Below are positions 1-13,400 of a DNA stretch of 25,672 nt, in pieces. Numbering within the stretch: position 1 is the stretch's first letter; the number at the start of each line of letters is the position of its first letter. Location of the stretch: assembly GCA_028565635.1 (NCBI GenBank), contig JAOXYB010019404.1, positions 1 through 25,672 of the forward strand. The letters are read 5' to 3'. The position numbers were made by a program, and so were the translations under genes. This DNA comes from Phoronis ovalis (Eukaryota; Phoronida; Phoronidae). The notes beneath the pieces were generated by a model. It had not been told where the DNA came from. It saw only the letters and a list, made by a program, of their open reading frames with translations, and did not search any database.

Positions 1-276
1 ATTTTTGATGACTTTATACTAAAAAAAGAGCTTGCATTTGTCCAACCTGTTAATTTGCTAATACTGTGGAATGCCCCTGTAATCTGTATAATAATATGTT
101 GGATTTTATGGACAGCACTTAACTAAGACATTCACAAGAAGCACTTGGCATGATGCATATTCGTATTAATACCCTTTTACGTCAACTACTACAATGTCTG
201 GGAGAAGTCTACCTAGCGGATTTTTGCCCATGCAGTTCCACTACTGAATTTGAAGTGCGTATCTATATAAATGTTT

Positions 277-383
277 ATGTAACTTTCAAAACTCATCAAA
301 TGTACATTATGCTGGTGCTCGGGTATATTTAATATACCCGAGCACCAGCATAATGTACATTTGATGAGTTTTGAAAGTTACAT
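277..383. repeat. Perfect palindrome, 53-bp arms, 1-bp centre
   Basis: Bases 277-329 and 331-383 are exact reverse complements around the single base at 330. The arms run from ATGTAACTTTC inward to GGGTATATT and back out. There is essentially no loop. No gene is attached. It could be a very recent inverted duplication or a cloning/assembly fold-back artefact. Confidence 0.97.
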
Positions 384-1910
384 CTTCTTCTTAATACACT
401 AAACTTCAACAGGTTGAAGGTATCAGTGGTTTAACTGGTGACGTTAGTAATGTGTAGAGAACAATATAATAACAAATCAAACATGGTAAACTAGTGCATA
501 TAAAAGAGTACATAGATAATATCTAAGTACATATAGTGATATACATACAAAATTTACAATAATAAATCATAAATAAATGGCCTACCAAGCCGGTGCAAAC
601 ATACAACTTACAAGGACTAGAAGTGCAAGCGTTAGTTCACACATGGAGCTTAATCTTCTGTTAACTAGCCAACACGTCAGCTGTTTCGTCTGCGGGCATA
701 CTGTTATCGGACGCCGTCATAGTTAACGGAATTTACTGATTACTATAATATTAATGGTGATACTAATAATGTAAAATTTGAAAACGGACAAAGCTAGTCG
801 GGAATCGGCTGGCTATTGTAAAATTTGACTTTATACTTCGAATTCAATACTCGTTATTGGTGCATGGAGTGCTTTAAACTTACCGGAAACGAGAGGAATT
901 TCATTTGAAGCTAATAGGCATACATTTCAACGATATAAATTGAATACATTCGGACATGAAGCAGCTCCTCGAAAATACAGTCTGAAATACTTTCACATCT
1001 CCCCAGATTGAAGAGATCCAATAAACCACGTGACAGTCGTGTGATGGCTGATTTGTTATTTATTTGTCAAAGACAGGAATATGTTAACTTTCTGAAGTAA
1101 AACATAAGGTGCAAAGCTCTTTGCGGCTACCAGTAAGTGATAAATCATTAAAAATATCAATACATCCTAAAAGCTCTTCTCCATATTAATTTAATTTGTA
1201 TCAATGTCTGAGTGAATTTGCTCCATGCAATGACAAATTAATTATTAAAGTTAATTGTTGCCCCTTTTAACCAGTCATGTAACTGGCATGTGAACTTCAA
1301 TAGTTTACTTTCCATAACTATAACAGGTTTAATGTATTTAGTACATTCATCTTAATTAATACACCAAAACTATTTTTTTTAATTATGCAAACTTAAAAGT
1401 AAAATATCTACGTGTAGTGTATTAAGCTAGTCTGTATGGTCCAGACTGTTTTCCGATATTATTATTGTAATATTATAATATCATTTATTGTAAAATATCA
1501 TAAGCTCTGGTTGTGTAGTATTACACATATGAGGAGAAAACATCAAGTAAGTCCCTAAAAGGGGTAAATACTTGCCTAAGTTTTTTTGATGCTATTTTGA
1601 TATCTATATGCAGTACCTTTGGGTGTACATGTAATATTGGGTGAACATTTGATACTGCCGGATAAATATTTGATACTGGGTTAATATTTGATACCAGGTA
1701 AATGGTGTAAACTGAAAAAAAAGAAAATTTTAACAAATTATAACTGAATAAGATTTAAAAACAACCAAAAGGGACTGAGGTTAAACTAATCATTAGCCAA
1801 TAAGTTGCAGCTTTTACTGAAAATGAATTTGAAAGTTATAGGGCCAATTAATTTCTAGTCATCAAACCTAAACATGATTGCTAAACAAATATTAATAAAA
1901 ATAACATGTG
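384..1910. other. Intergenic AT-rich DNA downstream of HPS4
   Basis: I see no conserved protein or RNA gene here. A somewhat GC-richer patch lies at about 655-730. A degenerate short repeat built on ATTTGATAC occurs at 1647, 1668 and 1686. An E-box-like CCACGTGAC lies near 1026. Confidence 0.5.
661..720 (-). other. Weak candidate start of another minus-strand gene (19 codons)
   Basis: On the minus strand, an ATG at 720 in the context ACTATGAC opens MTASDNSMPADETADVLAS before TAA at 663-661. The patch is GC-richer than its surroundings and contains several CG dinucleotides, as first exons often do. There is no clear donor and no homology I recognise. It may be a first coding exon leaving the window to the left, or chance. 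Confidence 0.12.
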
Positions 1911-1916
1911 TTTATT
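1911..1916 (-). terminator. Candidate poly(A) signal for HPS4
   Basis: AATAAA on the minus strand, about 410 bases past the HPS4 stop codon. In DNA this AT-rich a chance hexamer is possible. Confidence 0.4.
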
Positions 1917-2327
1917 GAATATTGCACAACACATTCCGTGATAGCAATGCACGGATAACCTTCAGGACAGAAAAATATAATCATAAAAGCAACAAATTAT
2001 TAGCAGTAATAATATTATATTTGATTTTTTCTTTAAATATTTAACCAAAGCACAAAGTTGCAGTCTTTTCTAGTAATTAGTAAGCCACCGACATTACTCT
2101 ATCTGCTGCAAAAAAATTGCTCATAGTTTCCGTTTCGAAGCAGATTTGAAACAGATCTACTGTAAATGACTGGCAATAATATCATTCCTTGTAAAGTCAA
2201 GAATAATTTTACTGTTCATCCACTGAGAGTACACAGGTATAGTGTATACTCAACAGAATTCCAAGTTCATAGTCTTCTTCAAGGGAACATTTTTGCAGCA
2301 CAGTTCACATACTGTACTGTTGCTGAT
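1911..2327 (-). other. Probable HPS4 3' untranslated region
   Basis: This AT-rich non-coding stretch follows the HPS4 stop. On the minus strand an AATAAA hexamer occurs at 1916-1911, the first canonical poly(A) signal after the stop. The true cleavage site cannot be seen from sequence alone. Confidence 0.45.
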
Positions 2328-2508
2328 TTAAAGCCACAGATTCCTGTGTTTTATATCCAGTGCACATTTAGTGCTGGAGTCAAGACTCATAGACAGATCA
2401 AATGAGGATAGTGGCATAACAGAACTTTTTGTTGGTAGACTAGTTTCTAGCTGCACATACGTTTCATGGCTCAATCCTTCATGGGCATACACACCATTCG
2501 TATGACTT
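2328..2508 (-). CDS. HPS4: HPS4 coding exon 11 (C-terminus and stop)
   Basis: One base completes Arg, then SHTNGVYAHEGLSHETYVQL, aligned with vertebrate [21 protein letters not shown]. A divergent serine-rich tail follows, ending DIKHRNLWL and TAA at 2330-2328. The acceptor is ttctttcag. The tail after ~YVQLE is not alignable with what I recall of vertebrate HPS4. Confidence 0.87.
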
Positions 2509-4387
2509 CTGAAAGAAAATTACGAAAACACTTAATTTCAAAAGAAGCATTGCATTTTTTCACTTTTTCTCTGTTTTATGCTACTATCATACTTTCCATT
2601 AATTTTTATCTGTAAATTAGCATACTGCTGGCATTAATTGAAAAAAGTGTATTAATTTTCCAATGCAGTATTTCGAGGGAAGTGGGGCACTTGACCATAA
2701 AGATGGTGGGGGTGTGAGGCCCTGGTAAAAAATTCTTAATCCATGGTACAAATTGCTTTCCAAAAATAAAAACTTATTTGTGCATATCACACGGGGAAAG
2801 AAATCTCGAAAAGTACATTCCAAGGTAAAAAATGCTGGATGATTGCATCTCAAGTTCTACGCAAAAAAAAGCAAGAAATACACCCGGATTGGTAACTAAC
2901 TAAATTACTTATTGAAAATATATACCCTATGGGAAGAGATATTTGCAAGAAACCACCCCATAGTAAAAACTGTCAAATAAACATAAAAAGATATCCCATG
3001 GTAAAAACCGAGGCTGCACATATATACAGTCACTTTAAATGAGAAACTTGAACTTCAGTTTTTAAATGTACATTGAAATGGAGATTATTTTAGAAAATAC
3101 AGTACATAAGATCAAAAGAAAGTCTTTTCAATAGTTTTCCATTATTTCATAAGTTGTATTTACCTGAGAGTAACATCTCTAAGTAACGGGTGTTGTTCAA
3201 AATCATCATGTATTGCACAGGCTATGTCACAAAATTCATTTTCCAGCCCAGATACTGGGTCTAAAGTATTACCTACAACGAGAAGGAACTTAAAACTTAA
3301 TGAAATGCTTTCAAACGAGTATCAATCAACAAAGAAACCGGAAGAGAATATCCAGAATAATACTTTCACTGCTAGCATCACTAATCTCTGGAGCACTCAC
3401 TAGCACATTTGTCAAACCATATGATGAGAAGGGGCTATTTGGAAGTTTTATTCTGTTTAATGTGTGAAGAGAAACCTTACAGGACCATTAACAAAATTTA
3501 TGCCTTTTCTGAAATCTGGTGCATTTTGTAGCACTTTTTTAAAGTGGGTTATTGTTCCAAGTAGAGCAGCCAGGCAAATATCTGGACAGTCCCTCCAGCA
3601 TTAGAAGGTTGGCAAGTATGCCAAAAGATATAGCATTTACAGTTGCAACATTGTATTTTAAAATCAATTTCCCCATAAATGAACACACGTTGTTTCCAAA
3701 ATGGCTCAGACTTGGTAATATCTGTTCATGCCATCTATTGCTGGTAGTCTCTCAGAAGCTAAATAACAGAAGCCAATGAGCAAAGAGTGTCCTTTTGCAC
3801 AAATCACTGCATCCATTTTAAATATAAAAATATGTTGGAATCCATAGCAAGCTTCAATTGACTATTAGCTGTATATTTTTTTTTTGCATGAAGGCATCTA
3901 GACTAGAACTTCTTTTAAAGACAACCACATAGATATAAGCTGGAAATAAAGTAAAACATAATAGATTTTATTTACTGAATATATTTACTAACCAGTGAGA
4001 CCTTTCTGGTATTTGTCATATTTTAAGTAGCTGTATAGAATATCATTTGACTCTGACGGTTGCCTGGACAGTTCACGTAGTTGGAAATCAAGATCTGCCA
4101 ATTGCTGTATAGAGTTTTGCCACTAAAAATACAACCAACAAATAATTATACAGGGACAACAAAATAGTCAGTACTAACTAGCATTTGTCAAATAATATGT
4201 TAAAAAACAGTCCTCATAAATCTATTAAAGAAGTTAATGCAAATAAAGGATTAATAAAAAAACTTACCTTCAGTTGGGAATATAGGTATTTCATGAAAAA
4301 AAATATTTTAGACGCCAGGCTCCCAATTTCACAATTTCTTACACTGAATAATTCAATTTTCTAAGGTGATACTTAAAAAAAACAAAT

Positions 4388-4430
<43 letters not shown>

Positions 4431-7400
4431 ATCAAAAAAATAAACTACCTGCACTGAAATATCTCCTTTTGCAGACCTAACTCGTTAAATTATACTCACC
4501 AAACTTCTAATGGCATGTCTGTTATTACACGTGCCTTTTTCCATGAGCAGCAATAATACCATGTCAGAATTTCCTTGAATATAAAGACTAACAGACTTCA
4601 TACCATCCACTTCACTATCTGTATCTGATTCCTTTTCAAGAGCCGCTGGCATAACATTTTTTGGCAGCAGTACTTTACCCGAACTTTTGATACCTTCACT
4701 TGGTACCTCATTGAAAAAGGAAGATTGTTCATTTTGATCACTTGCAACATCCTGCTGAGCATGATCTGTCTCATCTAATCTATTTTCAGGTTTTAAGTAA
4801 TTTTCACATTCGCTGCTGCCATCTTTCACACGAAGTTCATTTTTTGTTTGCAGTAATATTCTACCATCTAAACTAGAATTTTCAACTAACGTTTTTGTAC
4901 TGGAACCATCAGAGGAGTGAGAAGTATACAAATTGTTCTCTAAACCATGATTCAGATGATGTGAGATACAGCCATTTTCCAGTACAGTACTGTCACTTTG
5001 TGATTTAGCAAATAAATTATTCTGAAGCTCATTTATCGTTTGTCTAGATTCAAGGTCGCATACAATTTCCAATGATACGGCATCGTTAGCACCAAGTTGA
5101 CAATGATAGTCATCCTGTGAAATATCAGGTACAGTTAATCCATTTGTAATTTTAGCGCCATTTTGTTCCTTGGTAGTTGTTGTAGCTGTTTTGACAGCTA
5201 GCACCTTGTCTGATACAGAACAATCAGCTTCACAGTTTCTATTTTGAAGTTGACAGTCTTCACAAGGGACTACTGTTTCATTTTTAAATTCAGCATCTCT
5301 GTGTAAAATGATCTCGTTTTCTATGTCAGACACAGACACACCATTAATACTGTTGATATTTTTGACATTTTGTTTATTTCTGCCAATCTCTTCAATTGCA
5401 GTCTTACTTTCATCAATAACATTTTGGCTATTGTCAGCACCTTTATTTTCTATCAAAGAATTATTTTCATTGAAACTGTCACAGATATGGCTTGGGCCAC
5501 CATTGTCTAATGTTGTACTGTCTGTTTGCATTTTAGCTACTGGTACACTAATATTTCCAATGCCATTTTCTGTAATTTCTTTATTATGAGATTTTCCAGT
5601 AGCAATTGATGGCTTTGCAACATTCAGTCTTATTCGTGAGCTCTGAACAAATTCCAGTGAACTGCGACGTGATTTCCCAAAAGGGATATAAGCACCTTTT
5701 TTCTGGTCTTCGTGTACATCCATAATTACCCCTGCACTTTGAGCTCTAGGAAGTTTTGGTTTTGATTTCTTATACATATCCTGTCTGCTATTCTTTAATG
5801 ATTTTCCTTTGTTTGATACTCTGGGTAGAGAATCATTACTTGAACTTTTTTGCATTTTCCCCCATTTTTGCAAAAGAGCCGAGTCTGATGCCTGCACTGG
5901 AATTGGTGCAAATGAGTTTGAAACATTATTAGCAACAGACACTAATGGCAGTTTCTTATCCGTGACAGTATTATCATCAACCATACTTGCTTCAAATTCA
6001 GAATCAGAATATATATAGTCTTGTGGTGTAATGTTCCCAGTATCCCCAATTTCACTATAATTTGACATAGGAGTTGTTCTTTGTGAGTAATCACTTACAG
6101 AAGTAGTACTGTCTACGCTAGAAAAGTGTTCCTTTAATTTGAAATTAGAACTTTTACAGTGTCTGGCTACTGAAACGTGGAACGGATTAATACATATAGC
6201 ACCATATTCTTGTTCTGTTATGTAAACTGTTAATAACCGCACTCCTCCGGGACATGGAAAATCTGGACGTACTCTTTGGCATGGTAACTAAAATGGGAAT
6301 ATTAAATATTTTATAAACAAAAATTTACAATCTTTTTGAAACGTTCACCTGACATAACATTCACACCATAAAAGAAATGAGAAAATATATGCAGCATTCT
6401 TACAATTTTGACAGGATTTTGTTGTTATAAAAAAATCTAATGTAAAGTATTAGAAATTTTGCCCTTATGTTGGTTAATATCAAGCTTGGAGAAAGTAACT
6501 AATGGGCCCTTTCGAGTGGAAGTTTCCATATTTGCCACTAGGTGGTCATGTGACTACATTACCACTCATACAGTGTACAGTTATTTTTACGCATAAAATT
6601 GCATTTTTTTCTCTGCAAAATTAATAACTTGATAATTAATTCTTCTCAATAAATATGGAAAATATACTTGACATTTTATGAACGAGTAAATAAAATGATT
6701 TTTGTAGAAAAATAGATATTTTTCAATGCATTGAATATTATTTAAGCTAAACCTCAAATATCATATTTTCTCACAGTAATCTCCTGGTAGCCGAGTTACT
6801 GTAACTTGAAAGGGTTCTAATAATGTCTGTGAGGTGTTAAATACCTACTGGTTTACTAGCCCAAGGGACTATCTTTCCATACGAACTATTTATTTTTAAG
6901 AATTTGTTATAATCTTGAATATAGTTGAATTTTAAACAATATCATAAGATACTGCAAACAGCATAAATTGCTGAAGGGTGTCACAGAGGTGTGTACCGAC
7001 AGTGTTGATACACGAACACCAGGTCAGTCTACAATGTACAAGCATCGTTAAGCATATCCCTGGGTTGCGGAGGACTTAAATGAGATTAATGAAGCCATCT
7101 TTTATATAGACAAAATTATTATAATTATTTTACCTAAAACCTTTGTAGAAATAATCAACATTCTCAGACATAGTGACTGTCGCAATTACGACCGACCTAG
7201 TATTTGACTTGCTGAGCTCAGTGACAATGTTTAACAAAGATAACATTACAAGTCAAACGCTTGTATCATGACAGGTATTCCAGGTCACGTTTCATATGTC
7301 TGAATAGGATGTGTACACATGATGTGACGATCTAATTCATACTTACTACTGGATAAGATAACATAAACATCATGAATTTGATAACATTTTGATAAAAAGG

Positions 7401-10400
7401 TAATGACAAACAAATGGTTTTACTCACGTGACTTTGTTGGGCTCTGATAAGAAGTAACCTCATAGTGATTTCAGGAGATATCTGTGTACATAATACGCTG
7501 AAAGTAGAAAATAACACAATCGCATTAAATATTAATACCCTACAAGTCCCAATTAATACAGACCAGAATTAGAGTGGAGTTAGTTTTCATATGCTTTTAA
7601 AAAATTAAATGAAAACTGTTGACAATATCTGAGAAGAATACATTATGAAAAACATGAAAAGAAATTTAAGAGAACATAAATTATAAAAAAATAATGATTA
7701 GTGCATGGTGAATTCTATGGGATACAAAGTTCAAGTCTGAGAACACACAAAATCAAATTAAAAGTGATTTTTTTACATTTTCTGTTATAAGGTGTAAAAT
7801 AACCATCTGTAACTGCGCACCTTGCAATAATGTAAACTGTTGATTAATATACAGTGTTATATTTTTTATAAGTTCTGTAGGCTACCCATACGTTACCTTT
7901 GTTTGTGCAATAAACAACCTGCCAGCACTCCAGGGACTCTCTGACATACTTCTAATACATTTGATGCTTGTAAAAATACGCTTTCAGAGTTCTAAAGGAA
8001 ACAACAACATCATAATACATAACAGTTCTTCAGAATGTTCAGCATCCGACAAAAGAGTCGGAGAATAACTAAGAAACCACAATCATAGTCAAACCAGTTA
8101 CCAAACTTTTACCAAAAACATAATACCTTGCTTACAAGTCCTCGACTTTTGAATGCAGAGCTTGTCCTTTCAGTAGCAATCACTTTGACTCAACGCAAAT
8201 GTAGAGTCAAAGCAATACATGAGTAAAGCAATTATCAAGGATGAACTCAATAACTCAGTAACTGAGTAATAGTATATGTCTTTTTGGTGTAATGATTTTA
8301 AGATTGATCTTTAAGGACTTAAGAAACACTGTTACCTTACTATAACTTTCTTTATTAATTTCATAATCAAAATGAAGAGATAGACAACCATGTAAAATTA
8401 TAAATTTTTGCAAAGGTTATAATTTATTGTACATTTAATGAATCCAAAGGCGAAAGGTTGAAATTAATTCTCATGATCTGAAAACAGTGTTTTTCAAATT
8501 CTAATGTTAAAAAAAATTAGGTCAAAAACCCTTGCACCTACATAGCTGACAACCATGTATACAAAAGGTTGAAATTAATTCTCGAGAACATTGTTTTTTG
8601 ATTGTTAATGTTCAAAAAAATTAGGTCAAAAATCCTTGCAACTATAAAGCTGAAACTTGACAAAAATTATATAGGCCAACAAAACAGTGTCTCAATATCT
8701 TAATTTTGCTTTGTTTAAAACTTATGAATTATCAAAGTTTAAAGGTCATGATTTTGATCTGATCTAAATTAAAAAATCAATAACTTTTCAACAAAACCAA
8801 ATTTAACAAACATAAGACACAGTTTTGTAAATATATATAGTAACGGCAGCCCATTTATGCAACGTTTCAAGTTTGTAGATACAGGGGTATTGACATAATT
8901 TTTTCATGAAAATTAAAATTTATATGTTAGACACATTTTTTTCTCACAATTGGCTTTTATTAGATCACATGAATTCAAAGTATTTAACCTCAGGACTTTT
9001 AAAGTTTGGAATATTAACTTTTTTAAATGTATACTTTAAGTTATATGCAGGCCTATCTGTTCATTTTATTTACTAAAACATAGGTTGGAATATATATAGT
9101 TTACACCTCTTTGTATCTGGAGACTTTAAAAGTTTCAATTAGTCTTCTCAAGAAAATAAATCAATTTTATAATAAAAGTTAATATATCATATTTATTAAT
9201 TAATGAGCAATGACTTACCTTTGGCAACTGGACAGTAGAGATTCTGTCAAATAGTGATGCCATAATATCACCATAGTCTGTGATGAACGGAATGTAACAT
9301 TCCCATATTTCAGGCATTTTACTGAGAAACAAATCTTGGTCTTCACCAGCTGTCTGTAATATTTACCCAAATGATATACAGTCAAATAAAACTGAATAAT
9401 TACTGAAACTGAAGTTATTAACTGAGTTTCTTCAGATTTAAACAATTACTATTTTTCAAATGACAGAGCCGAGTATGTTCACAGATCCTTGATGTAAATG
9501 TTGTACTTAAAAGTAACTATTGGGCACCTGTCAAATGAATGGGTCTTAAAACGTAATGCTGTAGGAAAATGCATAAAACTGATTTAAAACCTCCACAGCT
9601 TTGCTTTCTGTTGCACAGCTTTTTAAAGTTATGACTGTCTTGCAGTACTAATAGTTTAACACTGAGCCTTAATTGTCCTTACCTTATAAACCATTTCCAG
9701 ACTACCTTGATAGAAGGAGAATACTTTGTACAGTTTTTCTAACTGCTTCAATACCAGAGAATCGGGACAATTGAGGTCATCAGCTAAGGCCTGAAAAATT
9801 AAAAACAACTAAAGACATGTTTTATTCATTCCTGTTTCAGTATTTTTCACTAAAAAAGTATTTTTTACCAAAAACAAGACTATATGTAACTTATAATAAT
9901 GTACAAGAAACTCAGATATCATTATAGCACTTTTACTTTGTTTAAGACTGAAAAACTACTTATAAAATAAAATCATAGCAGTAATCCAAACTTACCAAAC
10001 TATACTTTCCCACATGTTTGACAGCAAATTTGCACTTGCCCAGTTTATACATAGATGAAGCTGAACCTGTTAGTCTTCTAAAGAACCCTACCATGCCCAT
10101 CAACTGTCCACATAATGCACACTGGCTTTCTACGTCACACTGAAATTAAAAACATCCAGTAAATCAGTTTGTTAAGACAGTCAACAAAATTAATTTGTAT
10201 TTGCTGAGCACACCCTGGGACTTGGTAAATTCATACAGTCATAACGTAAGTACAATAAATCTAGTAACATCCTATTGGAATATTTTCGACTTGTTATTTT
10301 GATGATAAAAATTAAATCAATTGTTGACAAATTAAGATAAAATTTACCAACTATAATATAGAACTTTACTAGTACTATAAACTACTATTATAATTCATTA

Positions 10401-13400
10401 TACTAATTATTGGAGTTGCATGAATTTAACAGAAGTGAGGAAAATTTATGAAATTAGTCAAAATACACTGAAAGGTACAGTAAATTAATAAAAGTAAAAA
10501 TTATGTGTTTAGGCTATTTTTCCTACACTGAGTTTAGTGAACACAAGCATATCTAACATAGGGAGGGACTAATATGTTATTGTAAATAAAAGTACATTAT
10601 AGTATTACACAAAAATTAAAGGTAAGAACAAACAAAAATTTCTCTACAAGCACACATATCCAACTAAACTGTATTCACAAAAGTTTAGTGCCCAGGAGTT
10701 CTCTATTTTCAATGTCAGAAAGGACTGTGCAAGACTCGAGCTACATTTTTTAATTTAAAAAATTGCTACATACTGTTGGAGGGTAAAAGTAAATTATTGC
10801 ATCTTTCAAGTCATCCTCTTCGTTCTTAAGGACTGTATGATCATAAATAAAAAATCTTGCATCCAAACTGAAAAACAAAATAATTTGAACACTGATAAAT
10901 ATACAACTCCTCTTAGTTTAATGACTAAAATCCTAATATTATGTAATAAAAATTAGATAAATCAATACCTCTGATCAGATAAAGAAATCGATTTCAAACA
11001 AATTACCAGAAAGAGTCCCAAATTGCTTGCAACACCCCCATGATGGCAGTCACAATGTGTCAGTCATGAGGCTCGACTTTATCTGCTCAACAACACATCT
11101 AATGTTTTAACACTGAGCCAGATTTCATAATCCATGACCCAGTGAAAACTGTGTCAAACTGATAAATGGTTGGAATGAGTTGATGGGGACAAAGATTGAA
11201 TTTTTTACTTAGTAAGTCAACAACATGTTATATTTCTATTTATTTAACAAATCTTGGTTAAGATGATTAACACCATATTATGAACAGATTAAGATCCGGT
11301 AGAAAACAACATAAGAACGCAAATTCTTTACAGAACTGAGATTATCGCTGCCATTTTAACAGGCCAATTTATGGGAACATTATCCTATATCTATACAGTT
11401 TATCAGTTTGTATAGTTTTGAACCATTGGGGTGCTCTTAAGCTTACAGATAATCATTATTTACAAAAAAAAGTTAACAACATGAGACAACTATGAGCCTT
11501 AGTTTGCTTCTATACAAAATAAATAAATACAGATTGAACCTCAAATACATTTCATATAGTATACACACCTGTAATTATTTTCACAGTTCGCTAAAATATT
11601 TGCAAACATACTAACAACTTACTCACTCTGTCAATATATTTACAAGCTTTAAAAAATCTGGCCGCAAAGTTGACGCAACAATGGTTTCGACTGTCTAGAA
11701 AAGGTGGATGTCCTTGTGCATTTGATCTTCGCATCATTTCAAATGAAAATCGTACCTTTACGAAAAAAGCAAATGCCTTTTAAACAGTTGACACTTTTGG
11801 TTTATAAATGTACGATAGTGATAAAAGCATATCCGGCACACAGTATTTCCAAAATTCATGTTTTTTGTCAATTAAACACCTTTCTCTTGTTTCCAAAGAG
11901 GACACGGGTCATCACAGTTTAGATGTGTTATTGCATCAAACGAGGTGTAAAAAAATTATGAAGCGTTTCCTAAAAAGTGACAGACGATACAGGGGTATGC
12001 ATTAAGGATTTTTTCCCCACAATTTTACTTAGCAAGACTTACATTCTGACTTTTGAACCCTTGTAAAAATGTCATGTTGGCCAAAGAAGCACGATTTTGG
12101 AAATAGGGTGTACCAGATATATTATTAAATCATTGTTCTGCAGTAATTATAATACAAAAGCGTCGATCAATTAAAAACTATTTGCATGTTTTATAAAGTT
12201 ATGATGATTTTCTTTGGAAATTACATGAAGCTCAAATGCGCGAAGACGTCCATCTTTTCCAGACAATCAAAACCATTGTTGCGTCAACTTTGTGACCAGA
12301 CTGTAAGAGGAGGATGGAAAAAGGAGATTGCATAAATATTCAATATACTGTTAACAAATCAGCAGTAATTATAGTTTTTGCAGCAATTTTTCTGTTTTTA
12401 TGAAACAATTAAGCTCTAGTGCCAGCTATTATGGTAGGGTCATGTATATTCAGTTAGCTGCCATAACAGGCTCAAGTCCAGGGTCATGTACACAGTAAGG
12501 TCTACTGCCAAACTGTACAGTCAAATCAGAGTCAAGTATCAAGAACGATTAAGAATTATTTAAGCTAAAAGAGACAACTTCGTTATGTTTCATTCTTAAT
12601 CCCTTTACTTTACTTTTAATTAACTAACTTATATGGCATATATTCAGTTTAATATAAATTTCGGTATAACTGTATTAGCTAGTTCTAGGTAGCAGTTAAA
12701 ACTTTAACATCAGCGATGCATGATGAATTAGTTCACCCAGATGCGGTTAACACTGCATCATGCTGTCAACCAGATCAAGATTATTTGCTCTCTGGTTTCC
12801 ATGGTAATGAGTTGATTCTAACGAAAGCCGATGCATGAAACTGTGCAGTGTAACTCTTATAGTTATATCTGCTATGAAGGTCCTATCCTATTAGTAACAC
12901 ATTCTTGATTGCTATCCCATTGTATACACCAGCGTAATTAAAATCATCACACAATAGTATATGACTGCAAGTTTAGTTTCATAGTATGACTATTACCCAT
13001 GATAAGGGTTAATACCAGACATCGTTCACCAAAGTAGTACATTTATCATCAGTAGCAGTAACATTACTTTTAAAACGAAAAATCAAGTACATGGCCCTTT
13101 GTAGAGAACAATAATTTGACTATACTTTCTTGTTTTGTTTTCGCATGGTGCAATAGCTTGTAGTAGGCCTATGTAATTTGATACCTGTAAATCTAGGAAT
13201 AAAGGATATAATAATTTTATATATCCTAGTTTAAATTGAGCACCCCTTTGCTAGCTGGTTGATCTTAAATTATATGGATGGCATATATTGTTTAAATACA
13301 TATGAATATACCTACAACATTGAATATAAACATGAGAAGTCCACAAGTATACTGAAATAAATAAAAATGTATATTCTGAAGCTTTACCTTCCTCCACTGC

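Noticed and set aside
150-332. 60-codon open frame on the plus strand
   Set aside because: It runs into the left arm of the perfect palindrome, has no recognisable homology, and is short enough to be chance in AT-rich DNA.
508-530. Imperfect palindrome GTACATAGATA/TATCTAAGTAC
   Set aside because: Short, imperfect and within AT-rich DNA; expected by chance.
5308-6018. Plus-strand open frames (5308-5589 and 5809-6018)
   Set aside because: They lie antisense within the HPS4 giant exon and only mirror its codon pattern.
6240-6242. GTG as the start codon of the 585-residue frame
   Set aside because: The frame continues upstream to a proper acceptor at 6288 and joins exon 7 in phase; it is an internal exon.
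7428-7481. Alternative acceptor (ACAG) for HPS4 exon 7
   Set aside because: It was needed only when exon 6 was overlooked. With the exon at 7897-7991 the standard CTTTCAG acceptor at 7498 gives the correct phase.
11704-12005. Two overlapping plus-strand open frames
   Set aside because: Both lie inside the fold-back element and show no transposase-like residues.
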